Positions 28,901 through 40,146 of a stretch of 64,000 nucleotides of DNA are shown here, in pieces. Position 1 is the first letter of the stretch, and each line of letters begins with the position of its first letter. The translations under genes and the position numbers were made by a program. Source of the stretch: an uncultured beta proteobacterium. Lineage in GTDB: Bacteria > Pseudomonadota > Gammaproteobacteria > Burkholderiales > Rhodocyclaceae. The notes beneath the pieces were generated by a model. It saw only the letters and a program-made list of their open reading frames with translations, was not told where the DNA came from and did no database searches. The DNA is taken from assembly GCA_903908065.1 (NCBI GenBank), contig CAIVQO010000070.1:18307-82306 (forward strand), in the 5' to 3' direction.

Positions 28901-29755
28901 ATGCGACGCACACTGATCAGGCTCGGGCTGGGTCTTGCGCTGGCCAGCGCATTGCCCGCCTTTGCCGCCGACGAAACCGGCGCCACCTACGGCGGTGGCA
29001 AGAACCGGTTTTCGCTCGCCACCGGCAGCCCCGGCGAACTGGGCTTGCTCAAATTGCTGGCAGAGGAATTCGCGCGCCGGGCCGACGCCCAGATGGTCTG
29101 GGTTAAGGCCGGCACCGGCGTTTCGCTCAAGCTGCTGCAGGAAAAGAAGGTCGACATGGCCATGGTGCATGCCCCGGCCCAGGTCGAAAAGGCGCTCAAG
29201 GACGGCTGGGCGACCGGCAAGACGCTGATCGGCTCCAACGAGTTCTACATCGTCGGGCCGAAGAACGACCCCGCCAACATCGCCAAGGCCGACAGCGCGG
29301 CCGATGTCTACCAGCGCATCGCAAAGGCGGGTGCGCCCTTCGTCTCCCGCGGCGACAACTCCGGCACGCACCAGAAGGAAATGCAGGTCTGGCAGAAGGC
29401 CGGTGTCCAGCCTGCCGGGGCCTGGTACATCGTGACCAAAGACTTCATGACGGCCAGCCTCAAGCGCGCCAATGCCGAGAAGGCCTATTTCATGAGCGAT
29501 TCCTCGACCTGGATCATGGAGAAGGGCGTCGCGCCGGATCTCACCGTCCTCTACCGCGGCGACAAGTTCCTGGTGAACACCTACCACGCGCTGACCGCCC
29601 CGCCTGGCGCCACCCCGGGGCGCGACACCGCCGAGAAGTTCGTCGCCTTCGTCGCCTCGCCGGCCGGACAGAAGATCATCGCCGACTACGGCCGCGACCG
29701 CTTCGGCGAGGGCCTCTATAACGACGAAGCCTACGCGCGGCAATACGACAAGTAG
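28901..29755 (+). CDS. TupA-like periplasmic binding protein (copy 2)
   Basis: 284 residues, with signal peptide 1-23 (ending AFA). It is a paralogue of the preceding protein in the same fold: GTGVSLKLLQEKKVDMAMVH and SRGDNSGTHQKEMQVWQKAG are shared loops. The N-terminal TTST motif is replaced by SLATGSPGELG, so the ligand pocket differs. I choose ATG 28901, which has AGGAAGG at proper distance, over the GTG 28886 in the stop of copy 1. It could bind molybdate, a related oxyanion or something else; undetermined. Confidence 0.82.
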   Translation: MRRTLIRLGLGLALASALPAFAADETGATYGGGKNRFSLATGSPGELGLLKLLAEEFARRADAQMVWVKAGTGVSLKLLQEKKVDMAMVHAPAQVEKALKDGWATGKTLIGSNEFYIVGPKNDPANIAKADSAADVYQRIAKAGAPFVSRGDNSGTHQKEMQVWQKAGVQPAGAWYIVTKDFMTASLKRANAEKAYFMSDSSTWIMEKGVAPDLTVLYRGDKFLVNTYHALTAPPGATPGRDTAEKFVAFVASPAGQKIIADYGRDRFGEGLYNDEAYARQYDK

Positions 29756-29785
29756 GCGCAGTCCTTCCCCGACACGGAGCGGTAC

Positions 29786-31228
29786 ATGATCATCAAGGAC
29801 AAGTTCTACATCGGCGGCCAATGGGCTGCTCCCGCCGGCAGCGGCAGCATCGAAGTGCATTCCCCAACCGATGGCGTGCTGCTGGCGCGCATCCCGCAGG
29901 GCAATGCCGCCGATGCGGATGCCGCCATCGCCGCGGCACGCCGGGCCTTCGACGCCTGGGCCGCGACGCCGCCGGCACGGCGTGCCGAGCTGCTGAAAAA
30001 AATCCAGGAGGGACTCAAGGCGCGCAGCGAGGAGATCGCGCGCACCATCACGCTGGAGATGGGCATGCCGCTCAAGCTCTCGCAGCGCATCCAGGTCGGC
30101 TCACCGACCGCCACCTTCGGCATGTATGCACGCATCCTCGGCGACTTCGCCTTCGAGGAGACCGTGGGCAATTCCAAGGTGCTGCGCGAGCCGGCCGGCG
30201 TGGTGGTGGCGATCACGCCCTGGAACTATCCGCTGCACCAGATCGCGGCCAAGGTCGCGGCGGCGCTGGCGGCGGGCTGCACCGTGGTGCTGAAGCCCTC
30301 GGAGGTGGCGCCGCTGAATGCCTTCGCTCTGGCCGAGGTCATCCACGAGGCCGGCGTACCGGCCGGTGTGTTCAACCTCGTCACAGGCTTCGGGCCGGAG
30401 ATCGGCGAAGCACTGGTCACGCACCCGCAGGTAGACATGGTCTCCTTCACCGGCTCAACCGGCGCCGGCAAGCGCATCTCGCAAGTCGCAGCAAACACCG
30501 TCAAGCGCGTGGCGCTGGAACTGGGCGGCAAGTCGGCCGGGATCGTGCTCGACGACGCCGACTTTGCGACGGCCGTGGCCGGTGTGGTCGGCAACTGCTA
30601 CCTCAACGCGGGCCAGACTTGCACGGCACAAACGCGCCTGCTGGTGCCGGCGCACCGCTACGACGAAGCCGCGGCCATTGCCGCCGCCACGGCGCGCAGC
30701 TTCAAAGTCGGCGACCCGCTGCACCCCGACACCACGCTGGGGCCGTTGGCCTCGAAGATGCAGGAGGACCGCGTGCGCGACTACATCGCCAAGGGCATCG
30801 CCGGCGGCGCCGAATTGCTCGCCGGTGGCACCGACCTGCCCGCGGACGTGCCGGCCGGCGGCTATTACGTGCAGCCGACGGTATTTGGCCGCGTTGCTCC
30901 GCAGGCTGTGATCGCCCAGGAGGAAATCTTCGGCCCGGTACTGTCGATCATCACCTATAGCGACGAGGACGATGCAGTGCGCATCGCCAACGACTCCATC
31001 TACGGGCTCTCGGGCGGCGTCTGGTCGGCGACCGACGCCCATGCCGAAGCCGTGGCGCGGCGGCTGCGCACCGGCCAGGTGGAAATCAACGGCGGGCCCT
31101 TCAACATTTACGCGCCTTTCGGCGGCTACAAGCAGTCGGGCAACGGACGCGAGCTGGGCAAGTACGGCCTCGAGGACTTCCTCGAATACAAGTCGCTGCA
31201 GTTCAAGCCGCCGCCCAAGGCGGCCTAA
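29786..31228 (+). CDS. Aldehyde dehydrogenase (NAD(P)+)
   Basis: 480 residues, the standard length for the family. Cofactor loop and active site are intact: [29 protein letters not shown], the general-base Glu in [13 protein letters not shown], the catalytic Cys in [12 protein letters not shown] and the C-terminal [14 protein letters not shown]. It oxidises an aldehyde to the acid. It lies 30 bp after the second TupA-like gene, so it may be in the same operon. An active-site cysteine enzyme does not itself use tungsten. Confidence 0.92.
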   Translation: MIIKDKFYIGGQWAAPAGSGSIEVHSPTDGVLLARIPQGNAADADAAIAAARRAFDAWAATPPARRAELLKKIQEGLKARSEEIARTITLEMGMPLKLSQRIQVGSPTATFGMYARILGDFAFEETVGNSKVLREPAGVVVAITPWNYPLHQIAAKVAAALAAGCTVVLKPSEVAPLNAFALAEVIHEAGVPAGVFNLVTGFGPEIGEALVTHPQVDMVSFTGSTGAGKRISQVAANTVKRVALELGGKSAGIVLDDADFATAVAGVVGNCYLNAGQTCTAQTRLLVPAHRYDEAAAIAAATARSFKVGDPLHPDTTLGPLASKMQEDRVRDYIAKGIAGGAELLAGGTDLPADVPAGGYYVQPTVFGRVAPQAVIAQEEIFGPVLSIITYSDEDDAVRIANDSIYGLSGGVWSATDAHAEAVARRLRTGQVEINGGPFNIYAPFGGYKQSGNGRELGKYGLEDFLEYKSLQFKPPPKAA

Positions 31229-31260
31229 ACGGTCGCCCGGTCGCAACTCGCCGTATCGCC

Positions 31261-31272
31261 AGCGCCGACTTT
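31261..31272 (+). repeat. Intergenic near-copy of the GCGCCGACTTTT oligonucleotide
   Basis: GCCAGCGCCGACTTT (31258-31272) followed by C. It matches the first 15 bases of the 16-base consensus and lies between the aldehyde dehydrogenase and the ABC-F gene, outside any coding sequence. Confidence 0.65.
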
Positions 31273-31336
31273 CAGGGTCTGGCCGGCCGGGCCGGTAGAA
31301 TGCCGCCTCTGCCGCATTTCCCCCGGTTCCCGTCCC

Positions 31337-32968
31337 ATGCTCGTCGCTTCCAATGTCACCATCCAGTTCGGCGCCAAGCCGCTCTTTGAAAACGTTTCGG
31401 TCAAGTTCGGCGAAGGCAACCGCTACGGCCTGATCGGCGCCAACGGCTCGGGCAAGACCACCTTCATGAAGATCCTCGCCGGGGTGCTCGAACCCACCGC
31501 CGGCAACGTTTCGCTCGATACCGGCGAGCGCATGGCCTACCTGAAGCAGGACCAGTTCGCCTACGAGGAGATGCGCGTGCTCGACGTGGTGATGATGGGC
31601 CACGCCGAGATGTGGGCCTGCATGAGCGAGCGCGACGCGATCTACGCCAACCCCGAGGCGACCGAAGACGACTACATGCGTGCCGCCGACCTCGAACACC
31701 ATTACGCCGAGCATGGCGGCTATACCGCCGAAGCACGCGCCGGCGAGTTGCTGCTCGGCGCCGGCATCCCGATCGAGAAGCACAACGGCCCGATGAGCGA
31801 GGTGGCGCCCGGTTGGAAGCTGCGCGTGCTGCTGGTACAGGCGCTGTTCGCCAACCCCGACATCCTGCTGCTCGACGAGCCGACCAACAACCTCGACATC
31901 GACACCATCCGCTGGCTGGAGGACATCCTCAACGAGCGCGAGTCGACCATGGTCATCATCAGCCACGACCGCCACTTTCTGAACCAGGTGTGCACCCACA
32001 TGGCTGACCTCGACTACGGCACGATCAAGGTCTATGGCGGCAACTACGACGATTTCATGGAAGCCAGCACCCAGGCACGCGAGCGCCAGGTGGCGGCAAA
32101 TGCCAAGGCCAAGGAACGCATCGCCGACCTGCAGGGCTTCGTACGCCGCTTCTCGGCCAACAAGTCCAAGGCCAGGCAGGCCACCAGCCGGCTCAAGCTG
32201 ATCGACAAGATCAAGCCCGAGGACATCAAGCCCTCCTCGCGCCAGTACCCCTGGATCCGCTTCGACTACGACGAGAAGGAAAAGCTGCACCGGCTGGCCT
32301 GCGAGATCGAGAACCTCGGCTTCGGCTACGAGCCGAAGACGCCGATCATCAAGTCCTTCTCCACCAGCATCGAGGCCGGTGACAAGGTGGCCATCATCGG
32401 CGAGAACGGCGTCGGCAAGACCACGCTGCTGCGCCTCTTGGCGGGCCCCGAATTGGGCGGCTTGGCACCGCTGGGCGGCAAGGTGAAATGGGCCGAGAAA
32501 GCCCGCCCCGGCGCCTTCCACCAGGACCATGCCGCCGACTTCGCAAGCAAGACGCCGCTCACCGAGTGGATCGTGCAGTGGGTACGCGCCGGCGGCTACG
32601 AGGGCGGCGACGTGGAGACCCTGGTGCGCGGCACGCTGGGCCGCCTCTTGTTCTCCGGCGACGAGGCGAAGAAGCCCGTCAATGTCATCTCCGGTGGCGA
32701 GCAGGGACGCATGCTGTTCGGCAAACTGATGCTGTTGCGTAACAACGTGCTGCTGATGGACGAACCGACCAACCACCTCGACATGGAATCCATCGAGTCG
32801 CTCAACACCGCGCTGGAGAAATACAACGGCACGCTGATCTTCGTCTCGCACGACCGCGAGTTCGTCTCCTCGCTGGCGACGCGCATCATCGACATCCGGC
32901 CGGATCGCAGCATCGTCGATTACCGCGGCAACTATGAAGAGTACTTGTCGAGCCAGGGCCTGGAATGA
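31337..32968 (+). CDS. ybiT: ABC-F ATPase, YbiT type
   Basis: 543 residues with two ABC domains and no membrane part. Domain 1 has Walker [13 protein letters not shown], a signature region read around [12 protein letters not shown], and [12 protein letters not shown]. Domain 2 has [24 protein letters not shown] and [12 protein letters not shown]. The inter-domain linker (about 240-300) is charged. ABC-F proteins act in the ribosomal E site to relieve stalled translation. The length and linker fit YbiT rather than EttA or Uup. Confidence 0.85.
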   Translation: MLVASNVTIQFGAKPLFENVSVKFGEGNRYGLIGANGSGKTTFMKILAGVLEPTAGNVSLDTGERMAYLKQDQFAYEEMRVLDVVMMGHAEMWACMSERDAIYANPEATEDDYMRAADLEHHYAEHGGYTAEARAGELLLGAGIPIEKHNGPMSEVAPGWKLRVLLVQALFANPDILLLDEPTNNLDIDTIRWLEDILNERESTMVIISHDRHFLNQVCTHMADLDYGTIKVYGGNYDDFMEASTQARERQVAANAKAKERIADLQGFVRRFSANKSKARQATSRLKLIDKIKPEDIKPSSRQYPWIRFDYDEKEKLHRLACEIENLGFGYEPKTPIIKSFSTSIEAGDKVAIIGENGVGKTTLLRLLAGPELGGLAPLGGKVKWAEKARPGAFHQDHAADFASKTPLTEWIVQWVRAGGYEGGDVETLVRGTLGRLLFSGDEAKKPVNVISGGEQGRMLFGKLMLLRNNVLLMDEPTNHLDMESIESLNTALEKYNGTLIFVSHDREFVSSLATRIIDIRPDRSIVDYRGNYEEYLSSQGLE

Positions 32969-32995
32969 ACCCGTGGCTTGCCCCCCGGACGGGTT

Positions 32996-33013
32996 TGTAT
33001 TACAGTTAATACA
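32996..33013. promoter_or_regulatory. Dyad TGTATTA-N4-TAATACA upstream of the toxin-antitoxin pair
   Basis: Seven-base arms at 32996-33002 and 33007-33013 lie 24 bp before the antitoxin ATG and contain the only AT-rich, -10-like sequence in the gap. Ribbon-helix-helix antitoxins repress their own promoters at such palindromes, so this is the natural operator. Confidence 0.6.
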
Positions 33014-33036
33014 TTCCGCCGCAAGGACCCTTCGCC

Positions 33037-33318
33037 ATGACCACCACCGTCCGCCTTCCCCTGCGTGTCGAACAGGCGCTGGCGACCTACTGCGTCGAAG
33101 CGCGGCGCACCAAGTCGGAAGTCATCGTCGAGTTGCTGGAGCAGCGCTTCATGGGTACCCAGGCCGAACGCACGCCCTACGAGCTGGCGCAGGAAGCCGG
33201 CTTCATCGGCTGCCTCTCCGGCAAAGGCACGAGCGGCGGCAAGGCGTCTGCCGCCGGCACGGCCAAGCAACGCGTGGCCGCCGCGATCCAGCGCAAGCAC
33301 GGCAAAAAGCCGGCCTGA
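33037..33318 (+). CDS. Ribbon-helix-helix (CopG-like) antitoxin
   Basis: 93 residues. The N-terminal 40 (TTVRLPLRVEQALATYC, then RTKSEVIVELLEQRF) form a ribbon-helix-helix DNA-binding dimer unit. The rest is a flexible, basic, Gly/Ala-rich toxin-binding tail. Its TGA overlaps the ATG of the PIN-domain gene (TGATG), the usual order and coupling for VapBC-type pairs. It probably represses the operon through the dyad at 32996-33013. Confidence 0.82.
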   Translation: MTTTVRLPLRVEQALATYCVEARRTKSEVIVELLEQRFMGTQAERTPYELAQEAGFIGCLSGKGTSGGKASAAGTAKQRVAAAIQRKHGKKPA

Positions 33319-33731
33319 TGCAGTCCCTGCTGGTCGATACCGGTCCGCTGGTCGCCTTGGCGGACAAGCACGATGCCGCCCACGAAACCTGCAAGGACTT
33401 CCTCGCCGCCTATCGTGGCCGACTGCTCACCACCTGGGCAGTGCTGACCGAGTTCTCGCACCTCGCACCCTCGATTGCGGCGACGCTGCCGCTCTACCGC
33501 TGGATCGAAAAAGGCGGGCTTGAGTTGCTTCCGCTCGGCCGCGACGAACTGGTGCGCGCCATCGACTGGATCGAGAAGTACGCCGACCGGCCGATGGATC
33601 TCGCGGACGCCTCGCTGGTCGTGGCGGCGATGGCAACTGGGGTACATACGGTCTGGACGCTGGATCGCAGCGACTTCGAGACCTACCGCCTGCCCGGACG
33701 CAAGCGCTTTCGTCTGGCAACGAAACCATGA
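33318..33731 (+). CDS. PIN-domain ribonuclease toxin (VapC-like)
   Basis: 137 residues with the acidic metal site of PIN nucleases: Asp in LLVDTGPLVALAD, Glu in WAVLTEFSHL, Asp in PMDLADASLVVAA and Asp in VWTLDRSDF. VapC-type toxins cleave tRNA or rRNA when freed from the antitoxin. The start overlaps the antitoxin stop. Its own stop overlaps the start of the following acyltransferase, an unusual coupling of a toxin to a housekeeping gene. Confidence 0.84.
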   Translation: MQSLLVDTGPLVALADKHDAAHETCKDFLAAYRGRLLTTWAVLTEFSHLAPSIAATLPLYRWIEKGGLELLPLGRDELVRAIDWIEKYADRPMDLADASLVVAAMATGVHTVWTLDRSDFETYRLPGRKRFRLATKP

Positions 33732-34284
33732 GCCTGCTGCGCGGCATCGCCCGCCTGATCCTTAAAACCTTCGGCTGGAAGCTGATCGACCTGCCGCAGC
33801 GGCCCGCCAAAGCCGTGGTGATCGCCTACCCGCACACCTCGAACTGGGATTTTCCGGTGACCCTGCTGGCGCTGGCGGCACTCCCGTATGGCGCGCAGTG
33901 GGTGGCCAAGGACACGCTGTTTCGCGGTCCGATGGGACCGATCATGCGCGCACTGGGCGGCGTGGCCGTGAACCGCCGCGAACGCACCGGCTTCGTCGAG
34001 CGCGTCGCCGAGGAATTCCGCAAGCGCGACGACTTCCACCTGATCATCGCCACCGAGGGCACACGCAGCCTGCAAGCCGGCTGGAAGTCCGGCTTCTACC
34101 GCATTGCCCTGGCCGCCGACGTGCCGGTAATCATGGCGGTGGTGGACTACGGCAAGCGCGAGGTCGGCCTGCTGGCGACCATCCGCCTTAGCGGCGATGA
34201 AGCCGCCGACATGGCGCAGATCGCAAGCTGCTACCAGGGCCGCAAGGGCTACCGCCACGAGCAGGCCTCGCCGATACGACTCCT

Positions 34285-34288
<4 letters not shown>
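33728..34288 (+). CDS. 1-acyl-sn-glycerol-3-phosphate acyltransferase family protein
   Basis: 186 residues, a PlsC-like acyltransferase. The catalytic HX4D is HTSNWD, followed by the substrate-binding GVAVNRRERTGF and the ATEGTRS (EGTR) motif. It is shorter than housekeeping PlsC and lacks a long N-terminal membrane anchor, so it may act on a different acceptor. It overlaps the toxin gene before it and the ABC-F gene after it by four bases each. Confidence 0.85.
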
Positions 34289-36192
<1,904 letters not shown>

Positions 36193-37365
36193 ATGGCAGT
36201 CAGGAAACCCGCCGCCAAAGCGGCAACCAAACCCGGCGTCAATTCCGCAGTGGCCGCTCCCGGCGCACGACCCCAGGCCGCTATGCGCCAGCGCCGCCCC
36301 GCGGCGGGCGACGTTACGCCGGCGAGTACCCCAAAAGGGATCAGGAATTTCGTGATCAAGGACCGCAGCGCCGCGGCCATCGATTCCAAGGCAGAGGCGA
36401 TCCATGACATCGTCGCCCACGCCACCCCGGGCGAGGGCGCCAGGCTGGCCGACGCGCTCAAGGCGATGATGGACGGCGCTTCGCCGGACGACGTCGAGGC
36501 GCTCAAGCAAGCCTTCCTGCAGCGCGAGGTCGCCGCCAGCAACCATCCCGACGAGGAACTGGCGGCAGGCTGGCGCGAGGGCGGCTATCCCTACCGCCAC
36601 CTGATGTCGCGCAAGAACTACGAGAAGCAGAAATACCACCTGCAGGTGGAACTGCTCAAGCTGCAGGCCTGGGTCAAGGAAACCGGGCAGAAGGTGGTGA
36701 TCATCTTCGAGGGCCGCGATGCGGCCGGCAAGGGCGGCACCATCAAGCGCTTCATGGAACACCTGAACCCGCGCGGCGCGCACGTCGTCGCCCTGGAAAA
36801 GCCCTCGGAAACCGAGCGCGGCCAGTGGTACTTCCAGCGCTACGTGCAGCACCTGCCGACCGCCGGCGAGATCGCCCTGTTCGATCGCTCCTGGTACAAC
36901 CGAGCCGGTGTCGAACGCGTGATGGGCTTCTGCAGCAACGACGAGTACGACGAATTCATGCGCCAGACACCGGAGTTCGAGCGTACCCTGGTCAGGAGCG
37001 GCGTGCATCTGATCAAGTTCTGGTTCTCGGTATCGCGCGACGAACAGCGTCGCCGTTTCAAGGAACGCAAGACGCATCCGCTCAAGCAATGGAAACTCAG
37101 CCCGATCGACATGGCCTCGCTCGACAAGTGGGACGATTACACCAAGGCCAAGGAAGCGATGTTCTTCCATACCGACACCGCCGATGCGCCGTGGACCGTG
37201 ATCAAGTCGGACTGCAAGAAGCGCGCGCGCCTGAACGCCCTGCGCTACGTGCTGCACAAGCTGCCCTATGCCAACAAGGACCAGACGCAGATCGGCGCAC
37301 TCGATACCCTTCTGGTCGGCCGCGCCCACATCGTCTACGAACGCGGCGAGCACCCGGCGCTGTAG
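36193..37365 (+). CDS. ppk2: Polyphosphate kinase 2
   Basis: 390 residues. PPK2 transfers phosphate between polyphosphate and nucleoside diphosphates. Walker A-like EGRDAAGKGGTIKRF, Walker B-like ALFDRSWYNRAGVERVMG and the basic lid RRRFKERKTHPLKQWK are present. A basic, Ala/Lys-rich extension of about 100 residues precedes the catalytic core. The gene begins on the base after the YheS-type stop codon. Confidence 0.93.
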   Translation: MAVRKPAAKAATKPGVNSAVAAPGARPQAAMRQRRPAAGDVTPASTPKGIRNFVIKDRSAAAIDSKAEAIHDIVAHATPGEGARLADALKAMMDGASPDDVEALKQAFLQREVAASNHPDEELAAGWREGGYPYRHLMSRKNYEKQKYHLQVELLKLQAWVKETGQKVVIIFEGRDAAGKGGTIKRFMEHLNPRGAHVVALEKPSETERGQWYFQRYVQHLPTAGEIALFDRSWYNRAGVERVMGFCSNDEYDEFMRQTPEFERTLVRSGVHLIKFWFSVSRDEQRRRFKERKTHPLKQWKLSPIDMASLDKWDDYTKAKEAMFFHTDTADAPWTVIKSDCKKRARLNALRYVLHKLPYANKDQTQIGALDTLLVGRAHIVYERGEHPAL

Positions 37366-37383
37366 GCCAGCGCGGCGCAGACA

Positions 37384-38028
37384 ATGTACCTGCCTAAGCA
37401 CTTCGCCGAGCAACGGCCGGAAGTCCTGCATGCCCTGATGCGGCAGCATCCCTTCGCCACGTTGGTGACTTCAGGCACGCAAGGCCTGGCGGCCGATCAC
37501 CTGCCCATGAGACTGGTGTTCGCTTCTGACAACAAGCCACGCCTGCTGGCCCACGTCGCGCGCGCCAACCCGCTCTGGCGCAATGCGGCCGGCAGCGAGG
37601 TGCTGGCAATTTTCCACGGCCCGCAGGCCTACGTCAGCCCCTCCTGGTATCCGTCCAAGCAGGAACACGGCAAGGCGGTACCGACCTGGAACTATGTCGT
37701 GGTGCACGCCCGCGGCCGCCTGACGACCTTCGAAGACCCGCAGCGCCTGCGCGCCCTGCTCGACGACCTGGTCGATCACCACGAGACCCCTCTGCCCCAG
37801 CCCTGGCGCATCGCCGACGCCCCGCCCGATTACATCGACAAGATGCTCGCTGCCGTGGTCGGCATCGAGATCGACGTCGCGACGCTGGAAGGCAAGTGGA
37901 AAGTCAGCCAGAACCAGCCCGAGGCCAACCGGGCCGGGGTGGTGGCGGCACTGCGTGCCCAGGACGGAGAAAATGAAAACGCCATCGCCGCGCTGATTGC
38001 CGGACCGGACGCCGGGAAACTGCGCTGA
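37384..38028 (+). CDS. FMN-binding negative regulator, PaiB-like
   Basis: 214 residues of the PaiB family, a flavin-reductase-like split barrel: MYLPKHFAEQRPEVLHALM, HPFATLVTSG, DHLPMRL, LAIFHGPQAYVSPSWY and VPTWNYVVVHARG. PaiB was described as a negative regulator of sporulation and protease genes in Bacillus, but it has no DNA-binding domain and its real role is unclear. The stop overlaps the next gene by one base. Confidence 0.88.
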   Translation: MYLPKHFAEQRPEVLHALMRQHPFATLVTSGTQGLAADHLPMRLVFASDNKPRLLAHVARANPLWRNAAGSEVLAIFHGPQAYVSPSWYPSKQEHGKAVPTWNYVVVHARGRLTTFEDPQRLRALLDDLVDHHETPLPQPWRIADAPPDYIDKMLAAVVGIEIDVATLEGKWKVSQNQPEANRAGVVAALRAQDGENENAIAALIAGPDAGKLR

Positions 38029-39197
38029 TGCGACTCAACCCGGCCGAGTTGCCGGAGCCCACGGCCGACGCCCGCGCCGCCAGCGAAATGCTGGATGCGG
38101 TGATCGCCGCCGAGATCGGGGCACGCGGCGGCTGGATCAGCTTTGCCCGCTACATGGAACTCGCGCTCTACGAGCCGGGCCTGGGCTATTACGCCGGCGG
38201 GGCGCAGAAGTTCGGCGACCACGCGGAGGGCGGCGACTTCCTCACCGCGCCTGAAATCACCCCGCTTTTCGCACAGGCCCTGGCCCGGCAGGTGGCGCAG
38301 GTGCTACGCGCATCCGCCCCCATGGTGATCGAAGCCGGCGCCGGCAGCGGCCGGCTCGCCGCCGACCTGCTGCCGGCACTCGACGCCCTCGGCTGCCTGC
38401 CGCAACGCTATCGCATACTCGAAGTATCCGGCGCCCTGCGTGCGCGCCAGCAGGCAACCCTCGCGCAACGCGCACCCGCCCACCTTGAGCGCGTGGAATG
38501 GCTGGATTCCCTGCCCGAGCATTTTTCCGGCTGCCTGCTCGGCAACGAGGTGCTCGACGCGATGCCCAGCCACGCCTTGAACTGGACCGAGGACAGCCGC
38601 ATCGAGGAGATCGGCGTCACACTCAAGGACGGCCGGCTGATCGAAGCGGCGCGACCGGCCGCCGGCGCGTTGTTGTCGGCCGCACAGGCCATGTCGATCG
38701 AAGGCCCCTGGCGCGGCGAACTCAGTCTCGCGGTGCGCGCCTGGATCAGCGACCTGTCACGCCGCCTCGAACAAGGTGCCCTGCTGCTGATCGACTACGG
38801 GCTGCCGCGCCACGAGCTCTACCACCCGCAACGCAATGGCGGCAGCATCCGCTGCCATTACCGGCACCGGGTACACCAGGACGCCTTCTGGTATCCGGGC
38901 CTGTCCGACATCACCTCGCATGTCGATTTCACTGCGGTGGCCGAGTCCGGCTTCGATGCCGGACTGGAGGTGCTGGGCTATTGCAGCCAGGCCAACTTCC
39001 TCCTCAACTGCGGCATCGGCGATCTGCTGGGAGAAAGCGGCTCCCTGGATAGCGCAGCCCTGCGCACGCGCGGCGCAGTGAACGTGCTGCTGTCACCCAA
39101 CGAGATGGGCGAACTGTTCAAGGTGATCGCGCTGGGTCGCGGCCTGCCCGCCCCGCTGCTGGGCTTCGCCCGCGGCGACAAGGTGCATACGCTCTAA
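38028..39197 (+). CDS. SAM-dependent methyltransferase, MidA/NDUFAF7 family
   Basis: 389 residues. Opening with an MELALYEPGLGYYAGG segment and FLTAPEITPLFAQALA, it shows the Rossmann SAM motif IEAGAGSGRLAADLL and the LLGNEVLDAMPSH motif typical of this family. The mitochondrial member dimethylates an arginine of complex I subunit NDUFS2; the bacterial target is not established. Its stop lies one base from that of the convergent LuxR gene. Confidence 0.82.
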   Translation: MRLNPAELPEPTADARAASEMLDAVIAAEIGARGGWISFARYMELALYEPGLGYYAGGAQKFGDHAEGGDFLTAPEITPLFAQALARQVAQVLRASAPMVIEAGAGSGRLAADLLPALDALGCLPQRYRILEVSGALRARQQATLAQRAPAHLERVEWLDSLPEHFSGCLLGNEVLDAMPSHALNWTEDSRIEEIGVTLKDGRLIEAARPAAGALLSAAQAMSIEGPWRGELSLAVRAWISDLSRRLEQGALLLIDYGLPRHELYHPQRNGGSIRCHYRHRVHQDAFWYPGLSDITSHVDFTAVAESGFDAGLEVLGYCSQANFLLNCGIGDLLGESGSLDSAALRTRGAVNVLLSPNEMGELFKVIALGRGLPAPLLGFARGDKVHTL

Positions 39198-39198
39198 T

Positions 39199-39933
39199 TC
39201 AGTCCAAAAGGCCGAGGCGGATCGCCAGCGCCACGGCGTGCGTCTTGTTGGCGGCGCCCAGCTTGCTGATGGCATTGGCCATGTGGAAGTTCACGGTGCG
39301 CTCGCCGACCCCGGTGATCACCGATATCTCGGCAGCGGTACTGCCTTCCGCCGCCAGGCGCAGGCACCCCAGTTCGCGCTCAGTAAGGCGGTTGATCGAT
39401 TCGTTGCGCTGCCAGGACTGGAACTCGCCGAACAGGCGCTGGTGCACCACGCGCGCCAGCCACTGCATCATCGGCAGCTTGCTTTTTATTTCGTCCGCGT
39501 CGAGCGGGCCGCCGCGACGCGCCAGCGTCAGCATGCCGAAGCCGCCGGAGGCATCGTGCAGGGGCTGGACCCAGCCGTGATTCAGTCCGATGGACAAGGT
39601 GTCCTGTGCCAGCGCCGCCAGCGATTCCGCGGCGAACAGTTCGCGCGACCAGACCAGCGGCGTATCGGCGTCCCGCGCATGCCGGATCATCGGATCGATG
39701 CCGTGGTAGCCGCGCCTCAGGTAGCGCTGCTGCCAGGCCAGGGGATAGTTGCTGGTCATCACGTATCGCCAGCCGGTATCGGGATCGGTCACCCCGATCA
39801 GATAGGCGAGATACTCGAAGCCGAGGCTGCGTGCACCGAGCACGGCGCCGTCGAAAAAATCGCGTTCGGGCCCGCCGGCATCCAGTAGATACGCCAGCCC
39901 AGGATTCGGAACGTCTGCCGCGTTGGCGACCAT
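39199..39933 (-). CDS. LuxR-type quorum-sensing receptor/regulator (LuxR solo)
   Basis: 244 residues from ATG 39933. The N-terminal autoinducer-binding domain keeps the pocket residues that in TraR are W57, Y61, D70, P71 and W85: here W67, Y71, D80, P81 and W95 (NYPLAWQQRYLRRGYHGIDP). The C-terminal helix-turn-helix has TERELGCLRLAAEG, then RTVNFHMANAISKLGA. No luxI homologue is in the window. It is divergent from the LqsS-like kinase. No good ribosome-binding site precedes ATG 39933; TTG 39993, 20 codons upstream, is the alternative. Confidence 0.92.
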   Translation of the reverse strand: MVANAADVPNPGLAYLLDAGGPERDFFDGAVLGARSLGFEYLAYLIGVTDPDTGWRYVMTSNYPLAWQQRYLRRGYHGIDPMIRHARDADTPLVWSRELFAAESLAALAQDTLSIGLNHGWVQPLHDASGGFGMLTLARRGGPLDADEIKSKLPMMQWLARVVHQRLFGEFQSWQRNESINRLTERELGCLRLAAEGSTAAEISVITGVGERTVNFHMANAISKLGAANKTHAVALAIRLGLLD

Positions 39934-40146
39934 GCAATGACCGAGGAACGAGGAGGGAAGGCGCTTTGTAACGGCGGGGCGCCGCCTTGTCAAGCCGAAG
40001 ATGGCGAAATTCTTTTAAATATCAATATACTCGCGATACGCAACCGTCGAATCTGCGACAATTTGGGCCTTCGGATCTTCTACACGCATGTCGCCATCTC
40101 ATTTGTCGCGGACGCGCACCGGTCCCCAGGGGAATCGGTCCTGACC

